From the NCBI RefSeq assembly GCF_030035675.1, contig NC_084495.1:11191001-11255000 (forward strand): 64,000 nucleotides of DNA. The letters are read 5' to 3'. Source of the DNA: Rhineura floridana (taxonomy: Eukaryota > Chordata > Lepidosauria > Squamata > Rhineuridae). Below the pieces are notes generated by a model, which had not been told where the DNA came from, ran no database searches, and saw only the letters and a list, made by a program, of their open reading frames with translations. How positions within the stretch are numbered: position 1 is the first letter of the stretch; every line of letters starts with the position of its first letter. Both the position numbers and the translations under genes were made by a program. Positions 21,463 through 31,560 of the stretch are shown here, one piece after another.

Positions 21463-23613
21463 GGACTTCCGGGAAGGGTGACTTAGCCTGTGCCTGCTTT
21501 TGAGACGGGCTCCTGCCTCAAAAGAAGCTTATTCAGATATATCAGTCAGTTTTTTCTTTTTTTTTTGACTGATTAAACTTCTCCCGGGTAGGGAGAAACG
21601 AAGAGATTAACCTCAAAGCCTATTTTTGTTGGGACGACCAGATCTCATTAATTTATGGGACGAGGTCCAGCCGACGAAGGTGGGACGGATTTTCAACAGC
21701 AAGCTCTATCTGTTAAAGCGAACGTTCATCTTATCTTCTAAGAGAGAACGCACTAACAGGCAAGCACCCTTCTTTCTATATTTTTCTTTTACTTGACTTA
21801 AATTGTTGCTGTTTAAAAGAGATTTGCCAGATTGATCGGTTTTTGACATCTCACTGGGGAGCCATAACTTCTCTCTGCTACGCACTAATTAATAGCTTAT
21901 CTCTGTTTTTGTTGCAAAAAGCTGTCCTGGATTTGCATTCTAAAGATATACACAGAAGAGGGATTTCTATTCCAGATTTTTATTTTGAAGAATATTATAC
22001 TGTCTGAGACTACTCTCTTTTTGGTCTATTTTATTTTGACGAATCTGTTTCTTGACGACTGCCATTAATTGTTTCGATCCTGGGAACTGCATTTTGTTTA
22101 CTTAACTATGGAGAGATAAGGCTGTCTGCTCTGTTTATACTGTGATGTCACCAAGTTTGGAGTATTAACCCAATTGTTGCTGAAATAAGAAGTGGTTTTC
22201 CTATATTTTTCTTTTAAAATGGCAATTAAGAAAGTGGCTGAGAAGCTGGAAATAACTATGTTTCAGAAAATAATGGATGAGATTGAGATAACGAAACAAA
22301 ACCTGCGACAGGGTTGTAAGGAGCTGAAAGTTGAATTGAGTAAAATGAAGCAGGAGATTAAAGATATAGGGGTCCCTGTGAGAGAGGTGACCCTGGAAGG
22401 GGTCCCTGTGAGAGAGGAGACCCCGGAGATTGGAACAAACGTGGAACAGGAAAAAGATTTGGAGTCTATGGACTTTAGAAACAAAATTTATTGTTTGGAG
22501 ACACAGGAGATTAAAGACATAGGGGTCCTTGTGAGAGAGGAGACCCTGGAGACTGGAACAGGGGTCCCTGTGAGAGAGGAGACCCTGGAGACTGGAACAG
22601 GGGTCCCTGTGAGAGAGGAGATCCCGGAGATTGGAACAAACGTGGAACAGGAACAAGATTTGGAGTCTATGGACTTTAGAAATAAAATCTATTGTTTGGA
22701 ACTCAATGTTATCTCTGAAGAAATTAATGAAGATTCTAGAGATAAAGTTATTAATGGCATGGATAATCTTCTGGACTGGAATGATGTGATGGAGCCCAAT
22801 ATAGAGAAAATCTATGGAATTAACTGCAGCCATGTGACAATGGAAAAACTTTCAAGAGATGACCCAGTGTATTTTGAAAAAAAGAACAGAGATATGATTT
22901 TACAGCTGTATTTCAGCAACCTATTCAGAATGGATGGCAAGAAAATATTTGGGATAGAGGTAATTCCCATTAGACTCTTACTATATGACTATGGCTTTGA
23001 CAGCAAGATTATTATGGAATACTGATAATGGAAGATTGGATACTGAAATTACTGGACTTAACAAGACTACTGAAGATGGAAGATGGAAAATGGAACTAAT
23101 AGGGATAATAGAACAATGGCTACTGAAATTACTGAACCTAACAGATTCTGATGTGATGGATTAATTGAAATGTTTATTTTGACTATGGTTATGACAATAA
23201 GATTATCATAATTAGTAATGAGATGGATTAATCGATATGCTTATCTGGAAAAAAAAATTGATAGATATATTTCTTAAAGAATTGAAACCTCTCTTTGACT
23301 TTTTGTGGAAAGAATAAAGTAATGTTTATGAGATTTGATGATTAAGTAAGATAACTACTGGAGGAAAGTGATTTTATAATATGACTTAAGAGACAGGATT
23401 GTTATATATTATAGACTTATAACTGATTTGATCTTTGACAAATGGGAAGTCAATATTTTACTCTTTACTTTTTATTTTTGTTTTTTTTTTCTTTTTTTCT
23501 TTTTGTTTAACTATTTTTGATTTTGTTTTTTGTCTTTGAATGTTTTATGATTTTGTCTTGTATGTTTTATGAAAATCTGAATAAAAATTATTGAAAAAAA
23601 AAAAAAAAAAAAA
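21463..23613 (+). mobile_element. ORF1-only L1-like retroelement (HAL1-like), copy 2
   Basis: Begins GGACTTCCGGGAAGGGTGAC, with a 5'UTR of about 755 nt, one open frame (22219-23025), a 3'UTR of about 570 nt ending TGAATAAAAATTATTG and a poly(A) tail (about 23595-23613). Flanked by the perfect duplication GAAATAAAGCCATTTAA (21446-21462 and 23614-23630). Longer than copy 1 mainly because of extra coding repeats. There is no endonuclease or RT. Nested inside the 20466-25436 hAT-like element, so it is younger than that element. Confidence 0.88.
22219..23025 (+). CDS. L1 ORF1p-like protein of HAL1-like element, copy 2
   Basis: 268 residues, frame intact, from ATG after CTTTTAAA. Starts MAIKKVAEKLEITMFQKIMD and has a segment NLRQGCKELKVELSKM absent from copy 1. 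Then come five GV(P/L)VRE-type repeat units. A block NVEQE(K/Q)DLESMDFRNKIYC occurs twice (66-residue spacing), against once in copy 1. The C-terminal half, with RDMILQLYFSNLFRMDGK, resembles the L1 ORF1p RRM/C-terminal region. Predicted RNA-binding; inferred from family resemblance only. Confidence 0.72.
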   Translation: MAIKKVAEKLEITMFQKIMDEIEITKQNLRQGCKELKVELSKMKQEIKDIGVPVREVTLEGVPVREETPEIGTNVEQEKDLESMDFRNKIYCLETQEIKDIGVLVREETLETGTGVPVREETLETGTGVPVREEIPEIGTNVEQEQDLESMDFRNKIYCLELNVISEEINEDSRDKVINGMDNLLDWNDVMEPNIEKIYGINCSHVTMEKLSRDDPVYFEKKNRDMILQLYFSNLFRMDGKKIFGIEVIPIRLLLYDYGFDSKIIMEY

Positions 23614-24589
23614 GAAATAAAGCCATTTAAAATCCAATGACCATAAAACAAGTATAAACAGTTGCAAAACAGCGTGAAGTGGCATGATTCGGAATTTTGG
23701 GTTGTGTGAATGAAGATGCTTATCACTTGAGGTTGCAGTTCTGTCCCTGTTTGAGTAACCCCCACTGAATACGCTGGGACTTGCTTCTGAATAAATAAAC
23801 TTAGGATTGCACTATAAATATCTTTACAGTTTGTGTAAATAATAAATATATTTGATAGTCATGCTTATATAAATATTTCTTCATTTATCATATTTTTGGT
23901 TTTTGGTTAGGAATCCTGACTGGTTGTGAGATGCTTAGTTTTTTGCCTTACTCATAGGAATCTTGTTGTGGTTGGTATGGTATTACATTTAGGAAAGTGT
24001 TACTGCCTTCTGTGTTTTTTTTTTCCTATTTGCATTTCACTTATCTTTAACCTCACTCCGTTACAGCCATAGAAGCAACAGCAGCATATGCAAGATAATT
24101 AACTCCCATTAGTGATAAGAACAAGAATTTATAATTATTATTTCAATTAAAACAAGAGGCTTATCAATACTTTGAAGAGGACCAGATATTTATTTTCTTT
24201 CTGAGCCCAGGACTGGGTCTTTCATGATGCCCAGGGAGCAGGAGAGTAGTCGATAAGACAGACATCCTGGCATTGGTAATCTAATTAGCAAGGTATGTGT
24301 GGGGTTGTTGCACACTTCCAGGCCCAGTTTCATTTTGAGTATGGAGGTGGAACCTGTGTAGATGTGGTTGAGAAATTTTGAGTTAAGCAAAGCTCTGCTT
24401 TTATAAAACCTAAGAAACATACAGATACTTTGAATGTCTGAGTGCCTGCACCAGTGGAATACTGGAGGAACTTGTAAAACTTGCTGCAACAGTATTTAGA
24501 ACTGAGCATGTGGCGTGAAAGACTCCTTTTCCTAACATTTTGGCTTGTTTTTCTCCACCCACCACATCTCTGAAATATATTGTATATGT

Positions 24590-24777
24590 TATGGTTAACT
24601 GAGCTGCTGCCCTGACTTACTTTATGTTTGTTGCTATTTTGTGTTTTTATTATGTTTTTATATTGATTGTGTATTTTTATTGTTTTTATTATATTTGTAA
24701 GCTGTGCTGAGCTCTGTTTTTAACAGCAAAAGGGCAGGATATAAATTATCTTAATCAATCAATAAATACTCCATAGT
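24590..24777 (+). mobile_element. LINE 3' end (L2/CR1-like)
   Basis: T-rich 3'UTR with TGTAAGCTGTGCTGAGCTC and AAGGGCAGGATATAAATTA, then an AATC/AATA tail. Lies inside the large hAT-like element. Confidence 0.5.
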
Positions 24778-24843
24778 GTTGGAAACTAGAGTCTAGGCAT
24801 TTAAGGCTGAAAACTAGAGTCTAGGCATTTAAGGATCAACAAA

Positions 24844-25240
24844 TATGCCGCCTGACTAGATCAGCCACTCAAGACCTTCTCTCGGTCCCACCAGTCAAAA
24901 CAGCTAGACTGGTGCGGACCAGAGAGAGGGCTTTTTCAATCGTGGCCCCCACCCTCTGGAACTCTCTCCCTTATGATCTTCGCCATGCCCCCTCCTTGCC
25001 AAGTTTTCGCCAAGCCTTGAAAACCTGGCTATTCAGGCAGGCCTACAAGATCCCTGGGGTAGCCTAATTTTATTGGTTTTAGCTATGGGTGGGTTCGGTT
25101 TCGTTTTATATTGTAGTTCTTGGGTTTTTATGTAGTTGTATGTTGTATTTTATTTGATCTTGTACGCTGCCTAGAGTGGCCGCTTGTGCGGCCAGATAGG
25201 CGGCCTAGAAATAAAATTTATTTATTTATATTTATTTAAA
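24844..25240 (+). mobile_element. L2-clade LINE 3' end
   Basis: Encodes the final L2 block (SATQDLLSVPPVKTARLV, RERAFSIVAPTLWNSL, LKTWLFRQAY) and the 3' end TTGTACGCTGCCTAGAGTGG plus a TTTA tail. It is 5' truncated within the C-terminal domain. Closely related to the copies at 1-3303. Confidence 0.85.
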
Positions 25241-25337
25241 TGTTGCTTTAAAAAAAAGATTTCTCACATCTTTCCCCAGTTTTTGGTGGTAATTCCTAGG
25301 CACAAAAACAAAACAACTGGACAATCCAAATATTAAT

Positions 25338-25395
25338 ATGCAAATATTTGCATAATATGCAAATAATATGCAAATAATTTGCATAATATGCAAAT
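25338..25395. promoter_or_regulatory. Cluster of six perfect octamer motifs
   Basis: ATGCAAAT occurs at 25338, 25357, 25368 and 25388, and its reverse complement ATTTGCAT at 25346 and 25377. All six lie within 58 bp, close to the right end of the hAT-like element. ATGCAAAT is the consensus POU/Oct binding site. The cluster could also be a transposase-binding subterminal repeat or a simple tandem repeat. Confidence 0.6.
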
Positions 25396-25436
25396 TAACC
25401 TGCCCAGATTTGTGGGACTGGAATATGGCAACCCTA

Positions 25437-25760
25437 TCCATGAGTCAGACTATTAGCCCATCTAGCTCTGTATTGTGTAACAGCTACACCAGGTGTGGGG
25501 AACCTATCGCCCTCCAGATATTGCTGAACTACAACTCCCATAATTCCTGACTACTTGCCATGCTGCCTGGGGCTAACGGGAATTGTAGTTCAGCAATCTC
25601 TGGAGAGCTGCGGGTTCCTCATTCCTGCTCTAGACTGGCAGCTTCTATTGAGGGTTTCAGACAGGGATCTTTCCCACCTTACCTGGGGATGCCAGGAATT
25701 GAACCTTGTACCTTTTACATGCAGAGTATATGTCCTACCACTGTTATGCCCCTTTCCCAA
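25437..25760 (-). mobile_element. tRNA-derived SINE (CORE/MIR-like), cut by a hAT MITE
   Basis: Antisense SINE: GAGTCAGACTATTAGCCCAT on one side and GGATGCCAGGAATTGAACCT on the other. The family A MITE lies at 25490-25627 (CAGGTGTGGGGAACC ... TTCCTCATTCCTG). Flanks AGCTACAC and CTCTAGAC match 5 of 8, an eroded duplication. Confidence 0.7.
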
Positions 25761-26257
25761 AGGATTCTTATTAAGGTTACTGGACTAGATGGGTCTTTTG
25801 GTCTTGCAAGGCACAGATCTTGGTTTCTAAGAGTGAAGTATTCAGGATCACTTGACACAGATTAGTTTTGCTTAACAGTTAAAGAGATCCTGATTACCCA
25901 TTCCCATTTTGTACTGATCAGACCATCTATGGCAGCTGGTCATCACTGGGCTTGGTTATGGACTCTGATTGGGGATTCTCTGGAGTCATGCAGAAGGTGA
26001 GATGAAATCATAAAGAACAGTCCACAGCAAGTCAGGAAGTGGTCAAAGGGCATCCAGCTTATTGTTGCCAAATAACAGATCATGACGGAACCCCACATTC
26101 AACAGGATCTTCATAATTAGGGGATGACCTGCCCTAGAATGAGTTATGTATATCAAGCTGATTAAAATATTAGGCTGGGAGCTAATCAGGGTCAGGGATG
26201 ACCTAACAGAATGGCAGAGAAAGGGTCAGTCAAGTTTTAGATTATGAGTAAGAGCTG

Positions 26258-26432
26258 AGGCACAGTGTGGTGTAAAGGGTAGATGGCTGGACTTGAGCAG
26301 AACTGAGTTCAAATCCTCACTCAGCCATGGAGTAGCTTAGTTTGTGGTTTGATTATTATTATTTTTTCTGTTTCATTGTTAACCACCTTGGACAATACTC
26401 TGTTGGAAAGATGGGATATTAATAAATAATAA
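26258..26432 (+). mobile_element. tRNA-derived SINE with LINE-like tail
   Basis: The head has CACAGTGTGGTGTAAAGGG and box B-like GAGTTCAAATCCTCA. The tail has AACCACCTTGGACAATACTC and an ATTAATAAATAA end. Confidence 0.55.
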
Positions 26433-26688
26433 ATGCTAGTTTTCTACAATGCAGGGAGTATTAAAAATGTGATTTCTCCTTCACTGCAGCCTGAAGCAGT
26501 ACAGTCTAAAATGGACTTTGTCACATAATTTTGCTAAAAGTGTGGCTCATCTCTCAGTAAAGATGATGAATGCATGTTGTGCTTACCTAAATTTAGTGTT
26601 TTTTTAGCATGTCCTTTGTGTCAGTACTGCTGGCTCACAAAGTATATGTGATGTGCTGCTCTAGTATTTGAATCAGGGATGGGGTATT

Positions 26689-26905
26689 TGTAGCTCACCA
26701 GGTGTTGTTGGATTATGACCCTCATCATCTCTGACCATTAGGTTTTTACCGTCCTTTTTTCTACATTGCACTGTAGTACTAGAGGATCCTCAGAACCCCA
26801 GAACAACTCTTACTTCACAGTAGATCTACTTCACAATGACCATTGGTCATGCTGGCTGGGGCTGATGGAATCCAACAACATCAGTATGACCACAGGTTCC
26901 CTATC
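26689..26905. mobile_element. hAT MITE (family A) split by a 97-bp insertion
   Basis: The left half ends in ATCTCTGACCATT and the right half resumes TGACCATTGGTCATGCTGG. The duplicated TGACCATT (26732-26739 and 26837-26844) frames a 97-bp insertion at 26740-26836 that has no visible inverted ends. Lies directly upstream of the PRY-SPRY exon. Confidence 0.7.
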
Positions 26906-27003
26906 CCTGATTTTGATGGTAGGGATGTGGAATCAGCAAAAGGCTGTTATAAAACACAACACTGTGGTTTTAAAATTTGCTTTTTTCTTTCTCCATTCTG
27001 CAG

Positions 27004-27554
27004 ACTTCCCCTGGATAACCTTGGACCCCGAAACAGCTCATCCGTGTCTTGTCCTTTCAGATGACTATACTTGTGTCCATGATGGTCATCTCCGCCGGGA
27101 TGTCCTGGACACTCCTATGCGGTTCAACTACTGTGTAGCGGTGTTGGGCTGCCAGGGTTTCTCCTCAGGGAAACATTACTGGGAGGTGGAAGTTGGCAAC
27201 AAGCCATCTTGGACCTTAGGCCTGGTTAGCATTTCCATCAACCGCAAAGGGAAAATCGCTGCCTCCCCTGGAAACGGATACTGGGTAATCCGGCTGCGGA
27301 ATGGGATGGAACTAATGGCCAAGGACACCCCCCCTCAAAGACTGTGCCCCACCTCTTTTCCCACGAGAATTGGGGTTTATCTGGACTATGATGGGGGGCT
27401 AGTATCTTTCTGTGATGCCTCTACCATGGTTCACCTCTACACTTTTGTGAGCTCTAGGTTCAAAGGGAGGTTGTTCCCTTACTTTTGCCCTGGACTGTAC
27501 AATTCAGGGGAGAATGCAACCCCCTTAAAAATATGCCACCTTCCACTATGGTAA
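27004..27554 (+). CDS. PRY-SPRY (B30.2) terminal exon of a TRIM or butyrophilin-like gene
   Basis: The acceptor is a pyrimidine tract ending CTCCATTCTGCAG, and the exon enters with two bases (phase 1). The first part is FPWITLDPETAHPCLVLSDD, a typical PRY start. Next come MRFNYCVAVLGCQGFSSGKH and YWEVEVGNKPSWTLG. LDYDGGLVSFCD and LFPYFCPG follow, and the stop is TAA at 27552-27554. About 183 residues, the usual length of a B30.2 domain. Such domains bind protein partners and end many TRIM and butyrophilin-like proteins. RING, B-box, coiled-coil or Ig exons are not seen in the window. The exon may belong to a gene whose other exons lie elsewhere or were lost. An open frame runs upstream to 26766, but that part is repeat DNA and intron. 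Confidence 0.85.
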
Positions 27555-27984
27555 AGATCCCCCTTTCTGCTATTCTTCACCCATGAATAGATTGACACAC
27601 TTGCTTTATACAAGGATGATACCCTGAATCTTTTGAACTAAACTGAAGGTTCTAAATCTTCCATCATACATATAATTTTTAAATATTCAAATGTGTATCT
27701 TCAGTAGTAAATACAAACTTACTCCAAAGAACTCCTTCTCTCCAGACATTCTATGTTTATATATCATTTACACAATATTTTTATGTTGAGTTTAAGGGGG
27801 AAAACCCTCCCAAGGCTGCATACAATTAAAATACAACACAGTGCAATGATAAAAGAATTAAAAGCCAGTAAAAATAAGCCACGGACCTGCAGCCCACAAA
27901 ATTCCATAGCTGGAAAAAAAAAAAAGATCAGCAAGGTATTTAAGTATAGAAGGTATTTAAGATAGGACTCTATAAGGTCGGTTG
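27555..27984. other. Region after the PRY-SPRY exon
   Basis: Probably 3'UTR then intergenic DNA. No clear poly(A) signal tied to the exon. Nothing else recognised. Confidence 0.3.
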
Positions 27985-28190
27985 TATTGTCCCATGGTTT
28001 TACCTGTATTATTTTAAATTATTTTTTTGTATTTTAGGTGTATGCTTCATGGTTTTAATGTCGTGAATAGTTTAATTGTATTTTAATTGTATATTTTTGT
28101 ATGCTTTTAACCATATGTAGTTTTTATCTGTAAGCCGCCCTAAGTTCCAGCTTTGGAAAAAGGGCGGGGTAAAAATAAAGATTCATTCAT
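27985..28190 (+). mobile_element. LINE 3' end (L2/CR1-like)
   Basis: T-rich 3'UTR with CTGTAAGCCGCCCTAAGTTC and AAAGGGCGGGGTAAAAATAA, then a CATT tail. Confidence 0.55.
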
Positions 28191-28329
28191 TCAACTCAAA
28201 AACAGCAGGTAAGAACAAAGAACAAGTGGATCTATGGGGCATTGCTGGTAGATCTCCTTCAGTAAAAACAGTACTGTTACTAACTCATCCCCAGAAATGG
28301 TTAAGCCTAAGGATATTCCTGATATGTTT

Positions 28330-28745
28330 AAAGACAGTAGTGAGGTGGCAAATTCACAAGTGCAGGGTCCCTTCATGATAGTCACAGCCATTCTCTCTCT
28401 CCTTTTTTTTCACTCTTGGGTTGAAAACGAGATCCTTGTTAATTCTTTCTTCCACAACAACAGGTGTCCCTAGGAGCCATTAAGCATGAAAGGGGAGAGT
28501 GCTAGCTACTGAAAAGAGTAATCTCAATGGCTGACTCACCTCCTTTCACTCTGATTGGCTCAAATCAGCAGAAAAGGAAAGGGAAGCATGTTAGAAGTCT
28601 ATTCTCAGTGGCTAACACACTCCCCTTTCATGCTGATTGGCTCGCAGGATCCTAGAGACATAGGGGCCCTGCTGGGACCCTGGTCTCCAGAAACTAAGGA
28701 ATCAATAACACCCTCCCCACAGACCCTGGACAACTACACCTTTGC
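28330..28745 (+). repeat. Unnamed foldback repeat, family D
   Basis: Contains AGCATGAAAGGGGAGAGTGC and later CACACTCCCCTTTCATGCT, so it is partly self-complementary. An inverted, diverged copy lies at 63370-63745. Class unknown; palindromic structure suggests a DNA transposon derivative. Confidence 0.55.
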
Positions 28746-29629
28746 TTAAAGGTCTATCAGGGCAGAGCCAGAGAGGTAAAGATTGCACTAAAATTGGGGT
28801 TTATCCTAAAACCATCAAGCAATGCAATTTATAGTGGGTGCAGGCGCAACGCACATTTGAAAGAGGCACAGAAAGAAAGTTGGGACAGAGTGGGATGCTG
28901 GAGAACATAGCTTCCCAAAACTGAATGTGCCACCTCTAAGAAGCAACATGATTTTAAAAGGGTATTTCTCAGACTTTTTGAACATGGAAGCTGAACCCCT
29001 TCCTCTGTGTTGGAACTCTGACAGTGCAACTCAGCTTGAAGCATGGGAGGGGACTGCATACTACATGGGAAGTAGAGAGGTAGACAGAAGTCCCCCTAGA
29101 TTCCTAGACTGTTCTGTCCACTCTCACCTAAGCTCACCTTTCCTTCCAAGTGTGAACTGATATCCTCAGAGGAAACTAATCTCCCTTCCTGCTCCTTCTC
29201 TGATCTCAGTCTTCCTTTGTCCTTCTTGCCAGCATGGCTCCCTGAGGAGGAGCACAGATGCAACAGACATCTCTTCTCAGGCATCTCCTGTCTAGTTAGT
29301 CAGATATGGGTCTTTTCTATCTAGATGCATTTCCTACAATAAACGTAAGTTTGGTATTTTTTCCTATACCAGAGTCTCAGTGTAATTTCTATCAAGCTAA
29401 AGTGTAGCTGCTGCTTAGTGCTTACTGCACACGCATAATTCCGCAAAATACCATTATAATCCATAGATCCTAACACTCTACCCATTAGCAGCTATAACTC
29501 CAGCAAGCAAGCACACAGAAGCCTCCCAAAGGGTAGGAAGTATGCATGTCTTGTCTGTTGTCTGTGCAAGGATGTGTGGATTGAGGCAAAATAATCCAAT
29601 GCTGATGTTAACAATAGGACTGTCAGGAT
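28746..29629. other. Unannotated stretch
   Basis: No exon or named repeat recognised. Confidence 0.35.
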
Positions 29630-30408
29630 CCCTCCTGCTGCCCCCTCCTGACAGGTCCCTCCAGTCAGGATCCTGGTTTTTATTTGTTCTCTCACCAGCT
29701 CTAGCACAGATCTCGCAAGATCCCACTGCTAGGCAGCACCACCAGCCACTCACTGTTTCACAATATTGCTTTGAGACTTTGCCTTAGTCTCCTTCTGGCT
29801 TATTGTTACTTTGTGTCTGGGTGCACTTGCAGGCCACAACCCCCGTGTATCTTTGTGCCAATAAAGCATACAGCCCTGGGTTGCCCTGGATACTTGATGA
29901 TACACTGTCTTCACCGCTGCCACCATTTGATACTGTTTCTCCACCTTGGTAAATACCCTGCCTACCCCTCTTGTCTGTGAAAGCCCCAGCCAAGGATCAG
30001 GCCTTTGGTAAACCAAGAAAATATTTATTTATAAACACCAGGAAATAACAAGATTACTTAAGGTATATTTAACAAGCGTATGGTTTCATATATTGTGTTA
30101 CTCTTTATGTTTCTAGTCATATATAATCTGCCTCAATACCAGCCTAATACAATCCAAGCCACAACCAACTCCAACCCACAACAACAACCGACAGGACTCC
30201 CAAACTCCACCAACAGAACACTTTCTCAATTGTCATCCTCTCATTTATACCTCAGCCACTCAAACGCTCAGCCAATCATCATACAGCATTCTCCAGCATT
30301 CTAGCCCATGGACTCCCCCCTCTTACCACATTTACCCTACAAAACCTGCACTTACCATATTTACAGTAATATCTATATACAGGGACATCACAAGGACCAG
30401 AACTGACA
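29630..30408 (-). mobile_element. Probable LTR-retroelement fossil (one LTR plus short leader)
   Basis: Read on the minus strand, 30408-29928 begins TG and ends CA. It carries a TATA-like box and a poly(A) signal in LTR order and is followed at once by a primer-site-like TGGTGGCAGCGG. The rest to about 29630 would be leader sequence. No coding region or second LTR is seen. Family not determined; looks old and broken. Confidence 0.4.
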
Positions 30409-30699
30409 GGGCTGGTTCCAGGTTTGAGGGTCCTGGGCAATATGCTTTCTAGGGGCCTCTAGCAGGTTTACTCAGTTGGTGTCAGTACTGGCTCTGCCAG
30501 GGGACTGGTTCCCAGCTACTGCCCAAAGATGCAAGTTGCTGATGCCAGCCCTGGATTGGAAGCTGTTGTGTGCTTAGTGTATTTTAAGTACTTAATAAAT
30601 TTCTGTTCCAGGTAAACATGTTATTGTGTAAATGACGTAGCAGAATACAGCAACAAATATCTGTACTGATGGGCCCTGAGGGCACATGGTGCAGCCACC

Positions 30700-30790
30700 T
30701 TACTGAAGCTCAGCAGGCCTGTGTCTGGATGGGAGACTACCATGGATCTGTGTATGCTGCCTTTTATTCTATTGGGTCTGGCCCAAGAGA
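30700..30790 (+). mobile_element. 5S rRNA-derived SINE remnant
   Basis: CTGAAGCTCAGCAGGCCTG and CTGGATGGGAGACTACC resemble the internal promoter region of 5S rRNA (GAAGCTAAGCAGGGTC, TTGGATGGGAGACC). Too short and diverged for a 5S gene. A SINE-like tail (TGAGCTCCATGGTGG, then an ATAAATAAAT end at about 31240-31300) may be its other end, separated by the CR1 piece. Confidence 0.5.
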
Positions 30791-30944
30791 TTTTGTTGCC
30801 TGAGGGAAAGGACAAGTTGGTGCCTTCCTTTTACTCCATGTTCAAAAGCCGAATGAATAATAGTTGACTCTCACTTAGGTCAACAGGACCCTCCACTGTA
30901 CCTGAGGGCAGTAGGCTACTTGAGGGGATACAATAAAGGAGAAT

Positions 30945-31185
30945 GGTCAGCGAGCTTGGTCCTTCATCAGGAAAAACTCCCTAACTGTTAGAGCCATACG
31001 ACAATGGAACCACTTACCTAGAGAGGTAGTGGGCTCTCCGACACTGGAGGCATTCAAGAGACAGCTGGACAGCCATCTGTCGGGAATGCTTTGATTTGGA
31101 TTCCTGCATTGACCAGGGGGTTGGACTCGATGGCCTTGTAGGCCCCTTCCAACTCTACTGTTCTATGATTCTATGATTCTACTAT
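30945..31185 (+). mobile_element. CR1 LINE 3' end
   Basis: Sense orientation: CATACGACAATGGAACCACT, GGAGGCATTCAAGAGACAGC and ATCTGTCGGGAATGC. The end is CTATGATTCTATGATTCTA, the ATTCTATGA-type repeat typical of CR1. 5' truncated. Confidence 0.85.
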
Positions 31186-31560
31186 CTTCCAGCATATGCC
31201 GCTTCAGGCAGTATCCTCCCTATGCCTAATGTTAGGCCCGGGTCTGAGCTCCATGGTGGAAGAAAGGTGAGATGTAAATATACTACATAAATAAATTTAG
31301 GAGCCCACCCACAGTAATTAAGAAGCCCTGATAATCTTTTGTGATTAAGCCAGGCAAGTTTGCAACATCAGGAAATCTTTGCGTCTATCATAAAACTTTT
31401 TAATGCAGGAGAGAAACAGAAGAAAGGCCCTTTAAAAAGTCAATTAATGTTTCTAGTTTCGAGCCATTCTATTGCATTTACTGCATCTGCAACTTGTTTG
31501 AAAACCCCACAGTGGTTAGAACAAAAGGCCCAGAAACCACATAACTGCTCATAACTTCTT

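Larger units (their letters stand above)
20466..25436. mobile_element. Large hAT-like element with perfect 15-bp inverted ends
   Basis: Left end TAGGGTTGCCATATT (20466-20480) and right end AATATGGCAACCCTA (25422-25436) are perfect reverse complements. The flanks TCCATGAG (20458-20465 and 25437-25444) are identical 8-bp duplications. Both fit the hAT superfamily. The 4971-bp body contains a HAL1-like insertion (21463-23613), LINE ends, a tandem duplication and an octamer cluster. No transposase frame was seen, so it is non-autonomous or eroded. A poly-C run lies at about 20789-20802. Confidence 0.85.

Noticed and set aside
26766-27003. N-terminal extension of the PRY-SPRY frame
   Set aside because: It is MITE, a 97-bp insertion and a pyrimidine tract ending in an AG acceptor, so it is intronic rather than coding.
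30700-30760. 5S rRNA gene
   Set aside because: Only the internal promoter region resembles 5S and it is diverged; it is better explained as a SINE.
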